A DNA stretch of 5,403 bases from Ardenticatenia bacterium (GCA_026984385.1 JALSSH010000029.1:1-5403), one strand, 5' to 3'. Counted from the stretch's first letter, positions 1-5,328 are shown. Made by a program: numbers and translations. The notes: generated by a model from the letters alone, not told the origin.

Positions 1-1434
1 CTCCGGCACGAGCACAATCGCGCCGCGCCCTTGAGCCAGCACGCGCCCGACCGCCCGCAGGTAAATTTCCGTCTTGCCGGAGCCGGTAACGCCGTGTAGC
101 AAAAAGACCGGCGGCATATCGGCGGGCGGCTTGTCGCGCCAATGGGCCGCGTCGAGTGCCTGGCGCACGGTTTCCCAAACGCGCTGTTGTGCCTCGGTGA
201 GCGGGGGGGGCAAGGTGGGCGGCACGTCCGCGCCGACCAGGGTGTCGCGCCAGGCTTCTTGTGCGCTGAAGACGATCAGGCCGTCACGCACCAAGCGTTT
301 GAGGTGCGCAAGGCGCGCGCCACTGTGCTTGTAAACTTCGCCGATGGGCACAGGTTCTTGGTGTTGCGCCAAGAATCGCAGCACCTTGAGGTAAATTTGC
401 GCGCCACGCAACTTGATGATGCGCTGGCGGGCCGCTTCCGGCGGCAAGCGCAGCTCCACGACCGGCGGATCGTCCCAGCGGCGCACAACGCCCGCGCGCA
501 CCAACGCCCGCAACGCCGAGCTGCTCATGCCTTTGGGCGAGAGCGGCTCGCCCGCTTCCAGCAGCGTCTGCAAAATGCGCTTGCGCGCCGGCGCGCGGTC
601 ATAGACGCCCGCCTCCAGTTGCGTGCGCACCTCGTCCGCCGCCAAAGCCAGCGCCACCCAACGCCGCTTGGCGCTGATCCGCACCGCCCGCCCCTTCGCC
701 AGCGCTTTGATCGGCGCAGCCGTGCAGCCGACGACCTGTTGCAGCTCGGCCTGGTTCATGCGGTGCTCGGGCGCGGCCAGTAGCGCTTCCAACACGTTGG
801 CGCGACGGGACTCCCGCCCCAGACGGAGCGCTAGATCGGGGATATGTTGCGGCGGGACGATGAGCTGCACGGTGCGCACGATCTTGGGTTGCGCCCCGAC
901 CGGCTCCAGGATCGGCTCTTGCGCCACCACGCCTTGACGCACCAGCACGGCCATCGTGCGCCGCCAACGCGCGCGCGGCAAAGCATGGGTGATCTGGCGT
1001 CCGCGCAACGGGCCACGTCGGCGGAGCAAGCTCAGCAGGCGTTTTTGTGCCGCCGAGCGCCCCTCCGCCTCCTCGTCGAGCAGCACGTAGCGCATATCGC
1101 CACGCCGCGCCAACCCGGGCGGCAACATCAACGCCAAACACGCACCAATCGGCGCGAGGGTATGTTCGGCTAACCAGCGCGCCAGTTGCATCTGCGCGGG
1201 TGTGAGTACCGGCTCCGGGTCGAGCCGCTCTAGGATCGGCTTGGTCTTGGGCACGGGCGAGCTTTCATGCAAGGCCAAGACCACGCCGGTGGTCATGCCC
1301 ACGCCAAAGCCGACCTTGACCAGATGCCCGGGCGCGATCTTGCCGGCCAGCGCGGGCGGGATGTGGTAATGAAACGTGTTGCGCACAGGCCGGTTGACGG
1401 CCACTTCTGCGTACATGGGCATATATCCGGTCAT
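1..1434 (-). CDS. priA: Primosomal protein N' (PriA helicase), N-terminal part, cut by window edge
   Basis: PriA is a superfamily 2 DNA helicase that recognises abandoned replication forks and reloads the replisome. The frame is open for 478 codons from ATG 1432-1434 to the edge, with no stop. Visible parts: the N-terminal 3' DNA-binding domain (roughly residues 7-110, starting YAEVAVNRP and FHYHIPPAL); a long middle region rich in winged-helix-like segments (about 130-400); LTEAQ (412-416), typical of the start of helicase lobe 1; and Walker A GVTGSGKT (448-455, catalytic K454) followed by EIYLRAV and LVPE at the edge. The rest of the helicase and the zinc-binding domain lie outside. The start is uncertain: in-frame ATGs at 1434, 1422 and 1416 are all plausible, an in-frame stop lies at 1567-1569, and none has a strong Shine-Dalgarno site. 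The region between the N-terminal domain and Walker A is much longer than in E. coli, where the lysine is K230. It lies downstream of amrB on the same strand, possibly in one transcript. Confidence 0.93.
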   Translation of the reverse strand, partial: MTGYMPMYAEVAVNRPVRNTFHYHIPPALAGKIAPGHLVKVGFGVGMTTGVVLALHESSPVPKTKPILERLDPEPVLTPAQMQLARWLAEHTLAPIGACLALMLPPGLARRGDMRYVLLDEEAEGRSAAQKRLLSLLRRRGPLRGRQITHALPRARWRRTMAVLVRQGVVAQEPILEPVGAQPKIVRTVQLIVPPQHIPDLALRLGRESRRANVLEALLAAPEHRMNQAELQQVVGCTAAPIKALAKGRAVRISAKRRWVALALAADEVRTQLEAGVYDRAPARKRILQTLLEAGEPLSPKGMSSSALRALVRAGVVRRWDDPPVVELRLPPEAARQRIIKLRGAQIYLKVLRFLAQHQEPVPIGEVYKHSGARLAHLKRLVRDGLIVFSAQEAWRDTLVGADVPPTLPPPLTEAQQRVWETVRQALDAAHWRDKPPADMPPVFLLHGVTGSGKTEIYLRAVGRVLAQGRGAIVLVPE

Positions 1435-1591
1435 TGGCGCTGCAAGTGAGCGATCGGGAAGCCGCGCGCTCCCGCGCCGCCCGCGTGCGCTTCCAGCGCA
1501 CCGAAGCGGCAGAGCCGCTTCGAGGCCTGGCGCAGCCAGGCCTGCGGGCGGCGCGGCGGCGGGTGTTCACTTGGCGCGGGTGAATAAGCGG
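1435..1591. other. amrB-priA intergenic region dominated by inverted repeats
   Basis: This is the 157-base gap between the amrB stop and the most upstream priA ATG. It is very GC-rich and holds the cloverleaf at 1472-1556. Outside the cloverleaf, a further 7-bp inverted repeat, CAAGTGA (1443-1449) and TCACTTG (1567-1573), brackets the whole structure. The minus-strand outflow has no T-run, so it does not look like a simple intrinsic terminator. I see no convincing promoter for priA here. No gene is supported: the open frame running through it on the minus strand lacks ATG, GTG and TTG starts above priA. Confidence 0.6.
1472..1556. repeat. Perfect cloverleaf (four-way junction) inverted-repeat element
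   Basis: An 85-base segment can pair completely except for three 3-base loops. The closing stem is 13 bp (1472-1484 with 1544-1556). Inside it, with no spacer bases, sit hairpin A 1485-1501 (7 bp, loop TCC), hairpin B 1502-1522 (9 bp, loop AGA) and hairpin C 1523-1543 (9 bp, loop GCA). I checked every pair by hand and all are Watson-Crick. The fold is equally possible in either DNA strand or in the amrB-priA transcript. Such precision suggests either a mobile palindromic repeat of the REP/MITE-like kind or a structured RNA element. The layout also resembles hairpin-in-stem viral terminal repeats. I do not recognise a named family. The structure itself is certain; its role is unknown. Confidence 0.85.
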
Positions 1592-2434
1592 TCAGGCGTG
1601 CCGCTCGTAAAACACGGCGGCGCTATAGCCCACCACTTGCCGATAGTCCCCCGTCACATCGCCGGAGGTGGCGTGATGGAGCACTTGGGCCGTATCCGCC
1701 CCGAGCGCTTTGGCCGCGATCATCACGCTGGCGATAGCCCCGTGCCCGCACGCGAGCTTGTGACCGTCGGCCTCCGCCGCGACCACGCCCGCCGGATCGA
1801 AGCGCGCGATGGCGTCCAACACCTGCCGATCCAACTGCTCGGCGAGCGCCTGGGGGTAAAAGTGCGAAAGATCGGAGCTGGCGACCAGCAGCACGCGCTC
1901 CCCGCGCAGCAAGTCGGCCAGCGCCGTGCCCAGCGTTTGCGCCATGCTCAGCGACTGGTCAACCAGCGCCAAGGGCAACAGCCGAAAATCCCCCAACACG
2001 CGCTGCAAAAACGGCAGCTCGATCTCCAGCGAATGCTCCGGGTCTTCGCGCACGGTTGCGATCGGTACAACGCGCCCCAGTTCCGCCAGCCGATCGCGCG
2101 CCACCGGCACGATCCCCAGCGGCGTCGCGTAGGCGGCATGACCGGTCGTGATCAGCGGGGCGCGATACGGATAATGGGAAGGCCCGACCAGCGCCACCAC
2201 GTCCACCGCCAGCCCCTGCACCGCCTTAAACGCATAACCGGCCACCGGCCCGGAGTAGCGATGTCCGGCGTGGGGCGCCTGAATACCCACAATCCGCCCG
2301 GGGATCGGCGGCACGGTGGCCTGGGCGATGTATCGGTCTACACTCGCCGCCAGGCGCTCTGGATCACTCGGATACCACTGGCCCGCAATCGGTGAGGGCC
2401 GCACATCGAGCGAAGGTTGAGCTTGGGAGGTCAT
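1592..2434 (-). CDS. amrB: Memo family protein (AmmeMemoRadiSam system protein B)
   Basis: This 280-residue protein belongs to the Memo family, a fold related to class III extradiol dioxygenases (LigB). Bacterial and archaeal members often occur with an AMMECR1 protein and a radical SAM protein; their exact reaction is not settled. Conserved motifs: R-x-SPIAGQWYP (12-22), APHAGHRYSG (53-62), GPSHY (84-88), EHSLEIELPFLQ (133-144), SSDLSHFYP (186-194) and CGHGAI (229-234). By comparison with human MEMO1 the likely metal or active-site residues are H55, H87, H191 and C229; all are present, so it looks intact. Length matches the family. The ATG at 2432-2434 follows a strong minus-strand AGGAAGGA (2441-2448) with 6-base spacing. 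No AMMECR1 or radical SAM partner is in the window. It is transcribed away from the WXG100 operon and towards priA. Identification is secure at family level. Confidence 0.93.
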   Translation of the reverse strand: MTSQAQPSLDVRPSPIAGQWYPSDPERLAASVDRYIAQATVPPIPGRIVGIQAPHAGHRYSGPVAGYAFKAVQGLAVDVVALVGPSHYPYRAPLITTGHAAYATPLGIVPVARDRLAELGRVVPIATVREDPEHSLEIELPFLQRVLGDFRLLPLALVDQSLSMAQTLGTALADLLRGERVLLVASSDLSHFYPQALAEQLDRQVLDAIARFDPAGVVAAEADGHKLACGHGAIASVMIAAKALGADTAQVLHHATSGDVTGDYRQVVGYSAAVFYERHA

Positions 2435-2470
2435 AGGTACTCCTTCCTGGCATCACGTGTGCTCATCTCT

Positions 2471-2476
2471 ATTGTA
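2471..2476 (-). promoter_or_regulatory. Probable -10 element of the amrB promoter
   Basis: Minus-strand TACAAT lies about 37 bases upstream of the amrB ATG, in a short AT-rich patch. It matches the sigma-70 -10 consensus well (5 of 6). No good -35 is visible at 16-18 bases; TTCGGC is the nearest and sits 19 bases away. This would give a leader of about 30 bases carrying the AGGAAGGA site. Identification rests on the -10 alone. Confidence 0.4.
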
Positions 2477-2598
2477 CTCGATCTACGCCGCGCCAGCCGA
2501 AGGCGACTTACGAGGCGAAGCGGCAAGGCCACTTTGTGTGTTTAGAAGTTTTTTATGCCTTTGCGCCGCATTTTTTATCAGATATAGCCCCTAAACCG

Positions 2599-2628
2599 TT
2601 GACTTTTTCGTCAAATCTCTCTTACACT
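2599..2628 (+). promoter_or_regulatory. Probable sigma-70 promoter of the WXG100 operon
   Basis: TTGACT (2599-2604) is followed after 18 bases by TACACT (2623-2628). The -35 matches consensus at 5 of 6 and the -10 at 4 of 6. Transcription would start near 2635, giving a 5' leader of about 120 bases. The -35 lies within an inverted repeat, TTGAC-N6-GTCAA (2599-2614), so a dimeric regulator could compete there. T-rich DNA directly upstream could act as an UP element. Confidence 0.5.
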
Positions 2629-2709
2629 GATCTGTAACGGGACGCCAAGGTGCTAAGCTGGGGGCAAGGCGTTAGCGCCGCACGCAGCCCTAATGCTCTT
2701 TCTCGCTCG

Positions 2710-2735
2710 CCCAACCTCGGCCAAACCCGAGTGGG
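2710..2735 (+). promoter_or_regulatory. Leader hairpin upstream of the first WXG100 gene
   Basis: CTCGG (2716-2720) pairs with CCGAG (2727-2731) across a 6-base loop. CCCA (2710-2713) pairs with TGGG (2732-2735) beyond a 2-base bulge. The hairpin ends 11 bases before the AGGAGG site. It may protect the 5' end of the message or tune translation. There is no T-run, so it is not a terminator. The pairing is visible; the function is inferred. Confidence 0.35.
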
Positions 2736-2757
2736 GATACGTGTTTAGGAGGTTCTT

Positions 2758-3066
2758 ATGGCTTTCGGCAACAAAGTTCAAGCGGACTATGACGAACTCA
2801 ACAACATCGCCAACCAGTTCGCTCAAGAAGCCGCCGGAGTGGAGCAACTCACCAACCAGATTTTGAGCCTGGTGGGAGAACTGGAAGGTGGAGGCTGGAT
2901 CGGACGGGGAGCGGACGCCTTTTACGCCGAAATGCACGACATGGTCGAGCCAGGGTTGCAACGCCTGGCACGCGCCCTGGAAGAAGCAGGAAGCACCACC
3001 AAGCAAATCGTCAACATCATGTCGCAAGCAGAGCACGAAGCCAGCAGCCTCTTCAGTCGTCGCTAG
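2758..3066 (+). CDS. WXG100 family protein 1 (W-x-G intact)
   Basis: A 102-residue, soluble, largely helical protein of WXG100/ESAT-6 type. Such proteins form helical hairpins that dimerise and are exported by type VII secretion systems or act as partners of larger substrates. The diagnostic turn W47-I-G49 sits at mid-length, preceded by GGG and followed by RGADAFYAEM, the usual start of the second helix. There is no signal peptide or membrane segment. The C-terminus (HEASSLFSRR) lacks a tyrosine-acidic export motif. The ATG follows AGGAGG (2747-2752) at 5-base spacing, which makes the start firm. First gene of a four-gene operon; a 7-bp hairpin overlaps its stop codon. Family assignment is strong; the export route and partner are inferred, with the second gene the likely partner. 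Confidence 0.88.
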   Translation: MAFGNKVQADYDELNNIANQFAQEAAGVEQLTNQILSLVGELEGGGWIGRGADAFYAEMHDMVEPGLQRLARALEEAGSTTKQIVNIMSQAEHEASSLFSRR

Positions 3067-3088
3067 GCGCGCGGCTCGCTCCCTAGCG
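3061..3088 (+). promoter_or_regulatory. Hairpin overlapping the stop of WXG100 gene 1
   Basis: CGCTAGG (3061-3067, containing the TAG stop at 3064-3066) pairs perfectly with CCTAGCG (3082-3088) across 14 bases. It lies between genes 1 and 2 and has no T-run. It could protect the message of gene 1 or set relative expression of the two partners. The pairing is seen; its role is inferred. Confidence 0.35.
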
Positions 3089-3115
3089 GCTGCCCAGCTT
3101 TCCAGGAGGGAAACC

Positions 3116-3412
3116 ATGACCGATGTACAGATGGATTATGACATGATGGAAGAGATGGGGCGGCTTTTCAAAGAAGCGTCCCAACACATGGAAGACCTAA
3201 CCCGTGCCATGCAAGATATCGCCACCCGCCTTGAAGATGGCGCGTTGCAAGGCCGTGCCGGTCAGATTTTCGCCGAAGCGCTGCGCAACAACCTGGCCTC
3301 GCGCATCAACGCGCTGCAAGCCAAGCTCGAAGAGCTTTCGATGGACGTGTACGCAGCCATGACGGATATGTACGACGCCGATCAACGCGGCGCTTCGGGC
3401 TTCGGTGACTAA
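3116..3412 (+). CDS. WXG100-like protein 2 (LQG in place of W-x-G, C-terminal YxxD tail)
   Basis: A 98-residue helical protein with the size and layout of WXG100 proteins but with L44-Q45-G46 where W-x-G is expected, followed by RAGQIFAEAL. The C-terminus carries Y86-D-A-D89-Q90 and ends GASGFGD. This is close to, but not exactly, the YxxxD/E export motif known from CFP-10 and other type VII substrates. The start at ATG 3116 is set by AGGAGGG (3104-3110); the frame is open further upstream but without a comparable site. It aligns without gaps to the fourth protein of the operon (shared MDY at 6-8, G46, D89-Q90, F96), so the two are paralogues. The likely role is the motif-bearing half of a heterodimer with protein 1. 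Confidence 0.83.
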   Translation: MTDVQMDYDMMEEMGRLFKEASQHMEDLTRAMQDIATRLEDGALQGRAGQIFAEALRNNLASRINALQAKLEELSMDVYAAMTDMYDADQRGASGFGD

Positions 3413-3447
3413 CGTTGGCAACCAACCAGTCAGAGAGGTGGTGAACG

Positions 3448-3771
3448 ATGTCGATTTTCAGTTGCGTATTTGGAGAAGTGCAAGACGTTGTCAGCCAAGT
3501 AACCCAACAGGCCAACATGATCGAAGACCTGATGGGAAACATTCGCGGCGGTATGCAGCCTATCACAGGCGGCGCATGGACCGGCCAGGGCGCACAAGCC
3601 TTCATCGAAGAAGTCGAAACCCGTTTGATCCCCGAGATCATGGCGCTGATCGCCTCAATCGGGGGCTTCGGCGGCGGCATCACTCAAGCTATGGACACCG
3701 TACAACAAGCCGACAACGACGCGGCCAATGTGGTCAACAACTTGGTAGACGTGTTCGACTCGATCTTCTAA
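3448..3771 (+). CDS. WXG100 family protein 3 (W-x-G intact)
   Basis: A 107-residue helical protein with W44-T-G46 at mid-length in the context GGAWTGQGAQAFIEEV, a textbook WXG100 turn. The second half has a Gly-rich patch (GGFGGG, about 72-77) inside an otherwise hydrophobic helix, and the C-terminus (NLVDVFDSIF) has no tyrosine motif. It begins MSIFSC with a cysteine at 6 but lacks a lipobox or signal peptide. The ATG follows AGAGGTG (3434-3440), weaker than the sites of the other three genes. A 5-bp hairpin (GTTGG-CAA-CCAAC, 3414-3426) lies just before it. It resembles protein 1 in keeping the W-x-G turn, and may pair with protein 4. Confidence 0.87.
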   Translation: MSIFSCVFGEVQDVVSQVTQQANMIEDLMGNIRGGMQPITGGAWTGQGAQAFIEEVETRLIPEIMALIASIGGFGGGITQAMDTVQQADNDAANVVNNLVDVFDSIF

Positions 3772-3814
3772 ACGAGTGCACGAGGAACTCAGAAGCAAAC
3801 CTAAGGAGGCAACA

Positions 3815-4108
3815 ATGGCCGAAGTCTCAATGGACTATGAGGCCGTACAGGCAATGGCCGACGGCTTTAACTCAGCCGCCGACACACTCCAGAATGTCAG
3901 CAAAGCGCTAGAACTCGCCATCGGCATCCTAAAAGCATCGGCGTTCTTCGGGCTGGTCGGCAACATGGCCTTAGCGCACTATCTGGAGGGCATCAAGCCC
4001 AACGTAGATCGCCTGGCGAACACTTGCGACGAACTCAACCAAGACCTCGTCGGCGCGATCCGCTATTTGCGCGACGGCGACCAAACGGCCAGCAGCCGTT
4101 TTATCTGA
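3815..4108 (+). CDS. WXG100-like protein 4 (FFG in place of W-x-G, C-terminal tail)
   Basis: A 97-residue helical protein; F44-F45-G46 replaces W-x-G at exactly the position of LQG in protein 2. The middle is unusually hydrophobic (about 34-54, IGILKASAFFGLVGNMA), which may form the dimer interface or a membrane-active patch. The C-terminus has Y84-L-R-D87-G-D89-Q90 and ends SSRFI, matching protein 2 at D89, Q90, S94 and F96. The start at ATG 3815 is set by AGGAGG (3804-3809) with 5-base spacing; an in-frame ATG at 3776 has no such site. Last gene of the operon; the bidirectional terminator hairpin follows 36 bases after the stop. It would be hard to place in the family alone, but its context and alignment with protein 2 support it. 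Confidence 0.8.
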   Translation: MAEVSMDYEAVQAMADGFNSAADTLQNVSKALELAIGILKASAFFGLVGNMALAHYLEGIKPNVDRLANTCDELNQDLVGAIRYLRDGDQTASSRFI

Positions 4109-4144
4109 GCCAACTTTTCGGGCAAAACCCACTACACCGCCCGC

Positions 4145-4182
4145 AAACACCCACCAGCGCCCAAACGCTTCGGTGGGTGTTT
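4145..4182. terminator. Bidirectional intrinsic terminator between convergent genes
   Basis: AAACACCCACC (4145-4155) pairs perfectly over 11 bp with GGTGGGTGTTT (4172-4182). The 16-base loop can itself pair AGCG (4156-4159) with CGCT (4166-4169). A-tract and T-tract ends are symmetrical, so either strand ends its stem with TTT, though neither has a long T-run. It lies 36 bases after the last WXG100 stop and 13 bases after the kinase-like stop on the other strand, exactly where a shared terminator is expected. Confidence 0.75.
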
Positions 4183-4195
4183 AACGTCTTGCGCC

Positions 4196-5266
4196 CTACC
4201 CCAACAAAGCCGCCAACATGATCCACAACGTGACCATAAAAGCGCCGCCAACAACAAGCGCCGCCAAATGCCGATTGAGGTTGCGCGTCTTTTCCGGCGG
4301 CACTTCTCCAAACTTGGTGCGCAACATCTTGGCAAAAACCCGCACATCCTGCTGGCGATAGGCTGGCTGACGATGGATCGCTTGCTGCACGATCTCGTGA
4401 ATGTCCTTTGCCAGATCGGTGCGTTCTAACGGCTGCGGCACCCCCTTCACCACCGCCGCGCGCACGTCGGCGTCGCGCCGCTGCGCAAATTCAAACGCCG
4501 GACGCCCCGCCAGCATCTCATAAAGGAGCAGCCCCAAGCTGTAAACGTCCGAAGCCTGGCTCGGCGAAGCATCCCGCGCGATCAACTCCGGCGGTGTATA
4601 GGCGGGCACGGCGTATTTTTCCATCCAGGTTTCGCGCACCTCTTCGTTCACAGCGCTCAGCAAGCCCAAATCCAACAACACAGGGCGCGGCACGCCCGCT
4701 TTGTCATAGCGGATGTAGATCGCCTCCGGGTGGAGATTCAGATGCAACCGACGGGCCTTGATATGCAAAAAGGCCACCACATCCGCCAACATAATGGCCA
4801 GCCACGCCGCGTGCAGATACCAGGGCTGCGGGTTTTTCAGCAGCATATCGCGCATAAATTCACCCTCGATATGCTCGAACACGAGATAGTATTTGGTTTC
4901 GCCCTGGAAAACCGTCTTGCCATACGGACGATGGACAATTTCCGCCTGGCGATACGCAGGAAGCAGCACGGGCAAACTGGGGTGTTGACGGTCGGCGGTC
5001 AGTTCGGCCAAAGTACGCGCTTCCAGGCGGAGCTGGTCCTGATAGCCGTCGTGGGCCACCTTCAGCAGCACTTTTTGGCCGTCGCGTTCCGCTTCATAGA
5101 TCGCGGCGTTGCGCAAAATGCGCAACAAGCGCAGCACCTGAATATCCCCCAGCCACTCGCCGTAATCAAAGACGATCGGCAGATGACCGGCGGGGCAGTC
5201 TGGCTCTTGACACCACAAATTGCCGTCCGCCGAAAGGCGGTGGCAGACCGTACATACTCGTTTCAC
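4196..5266 (-). CDS. Zinc-ribbon, kinase-fold membrane protein, probable pseudokinase
   Basis: 356 residues. The N-terminal zinc ribbon has C5, C8, C19 and C24. A Ser/Thr-kinase fold spans about 40-310: VLLK with K69, likely helix-C E82, DLG with D199 in place of DFG, a PPE version of APE (P225-E227), and DVYSLGLLLYEML (240-252). The catalytic loop reads H175-L-N177-L-H179-P-E-A182 where active kinases have HRDLKPEN, so the catalytic Asp, Lys and Asn are all changed. The Gly-rich loop is also degenerate. Nucleotide binding may remain, but phosphotransfer is unlikely. One hydrophobic helix (about 334-356) ends the protein, so it is tail-anchored with the kinase fold in the cytoplasm. The start is GTG 5264-5266 after GAGGGGT (5271-5277); an in-frame stop lies at 5294-5296 and the next Met is residue 138. 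It faces the WXG100 operon across a shared terminator. A regulatory or scaffolding role in export is inferred. Confidence 0.85.
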   Translation of the reverse strand: MKRVCTVCHRLSADGNLWCQEPDCPAGHLPIVFDYGEWLGDIQVLRLLRILRNAAIYEAERDGQKVLLKVAHDGYQDQLRLEARTLAELTADRQHPSLPVLLPAYRQAEIVHRPYGKTVFQGETKYYLVFEHIEGEFMRDMLLKNPQPWYLHAAWLAIMLADVVAFLHIKARRLHLNLHPEAIYIRYDKAGVPRPVLLDLGLLSAVNEEVRETWMEKYAVPAYTPPELIARDASPSQASDVYSLGLLLYEMLAGRPAFEFAQRRDADVRAAVVKGVPQPLERTDLAKDIHEIVQQAIHRQPAYRQQDVRVFAKMLRTKFGEVPPEKTRNLNRHLAALVVGGAFMVTLWIMLAALLG

Positions 5267-5328
5267 GGTGACCCCTCGCTTGACACGCGCCGTTCACTTG
5301 TGCCACAATCACGGCAGAGTTCTTTCAT
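5263..5328 (-). CDS. Possible 21-residue leader ORF overlapping the kinase-like start
   Basis: ATG 5326-5328 opens a 21-codon frame whose TGA (5263-5265) overlaps the GTG start of the kinase-like gene as GTGA, a typical translational-coupling layout. The peptide starts MKELCRDCGT and contains a CxxC pair like the zinc ribbon that follows in the next gene, but in a different frame. The ATG lies only 11 bases after the -10 hexamer, so the message would be almost leaderless. It has no proper Shine-Dalgarno site. It may be a leader peptide, a remnant of a longer zinc-binding N-terminus, or chance. Confidence 0.35.
   Translation of the reverse strand: MKELCRDCGTSERRVSSEGSP

Larger units (their letters stand above)
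2435..2757. other. Divergent control region between amrB and the WXG100 operon
   Basis: The 323 bases between the divergent starts of amrB and the first WXG100 gene contain no supported gene. From left to right: the amrB ribosome binding site and -10; a GC-rich stretch (about 2485-2530) with nothing I recognise; an AT-rich stretch with phased T-tracts (2549-2608); the plus-strand promoter (2599-2628); and a leader of about 120 bases with a hairpin (2710-2735) before AGGAGG at 2747-2752. The drop in GC content against the flanking genes fits a regulatory region. Confidence 0.6.

Noticed and set aside
142..783. Long plus-strand open frame of 213 codons
   Set aside because: It is the antisense shadow of priA, whose frame is supported by PriA motifs. 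The Arg/His-rich composition is typical of a GC-rich shadow.
1502..1543. Cloverleaf hairpins B and C as a simple tandem intrinsic terminator of amrB
   Set aside because: No T-run follows on the minus strand, and the enclosing 13-bp stem is not explained by a terminator.
1472..1556. Cloverleaf read as a tRNA
   Set aside because: The arm lengths, 3-base loops, absence of T-loop and D-loop bases and the 13-bp closing stem do not fit a tRNA.
1376..2395. Plus-strand open frame of 339 codons
   Set aside because: It runs antisense to amrB and through the cloverleaf, is Arg/His/Gln-rich, and has no recognisable motif, whereas amrB matches its family from end to end.
2516..2525. CGAAGCGGCA, also found at the left arm of cloverleaf hairpin B (1502-1511)
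   Set aside because: Ten shared bases in GC-rich DNA can be chance. The second arm and the rest of the element are missing at this site.
2693..2757. Small ORF starting in the WXG100 leader (ATG 2693)
   Set aside because: It has no ribosome binding site and runs out of frame far into WXG100 gene 1. Its start falls in ordinary leader sequence.
2653..3117. Minus-strand frame of 154 codons opposite WXG100 gene 1
   Set aside because: The plus-strand gene has a strong ribosome binding site and the W-x-G motif; the minus frame has neither signal nor family features.
3405..3911. Plus-strand frame of 168 codons across WXG100 genes 3 and 4
   Set aside because: Its composition is Arg-rich and shadow-like, and it overlaps two well-supported genes with their own ribosome binding sites.
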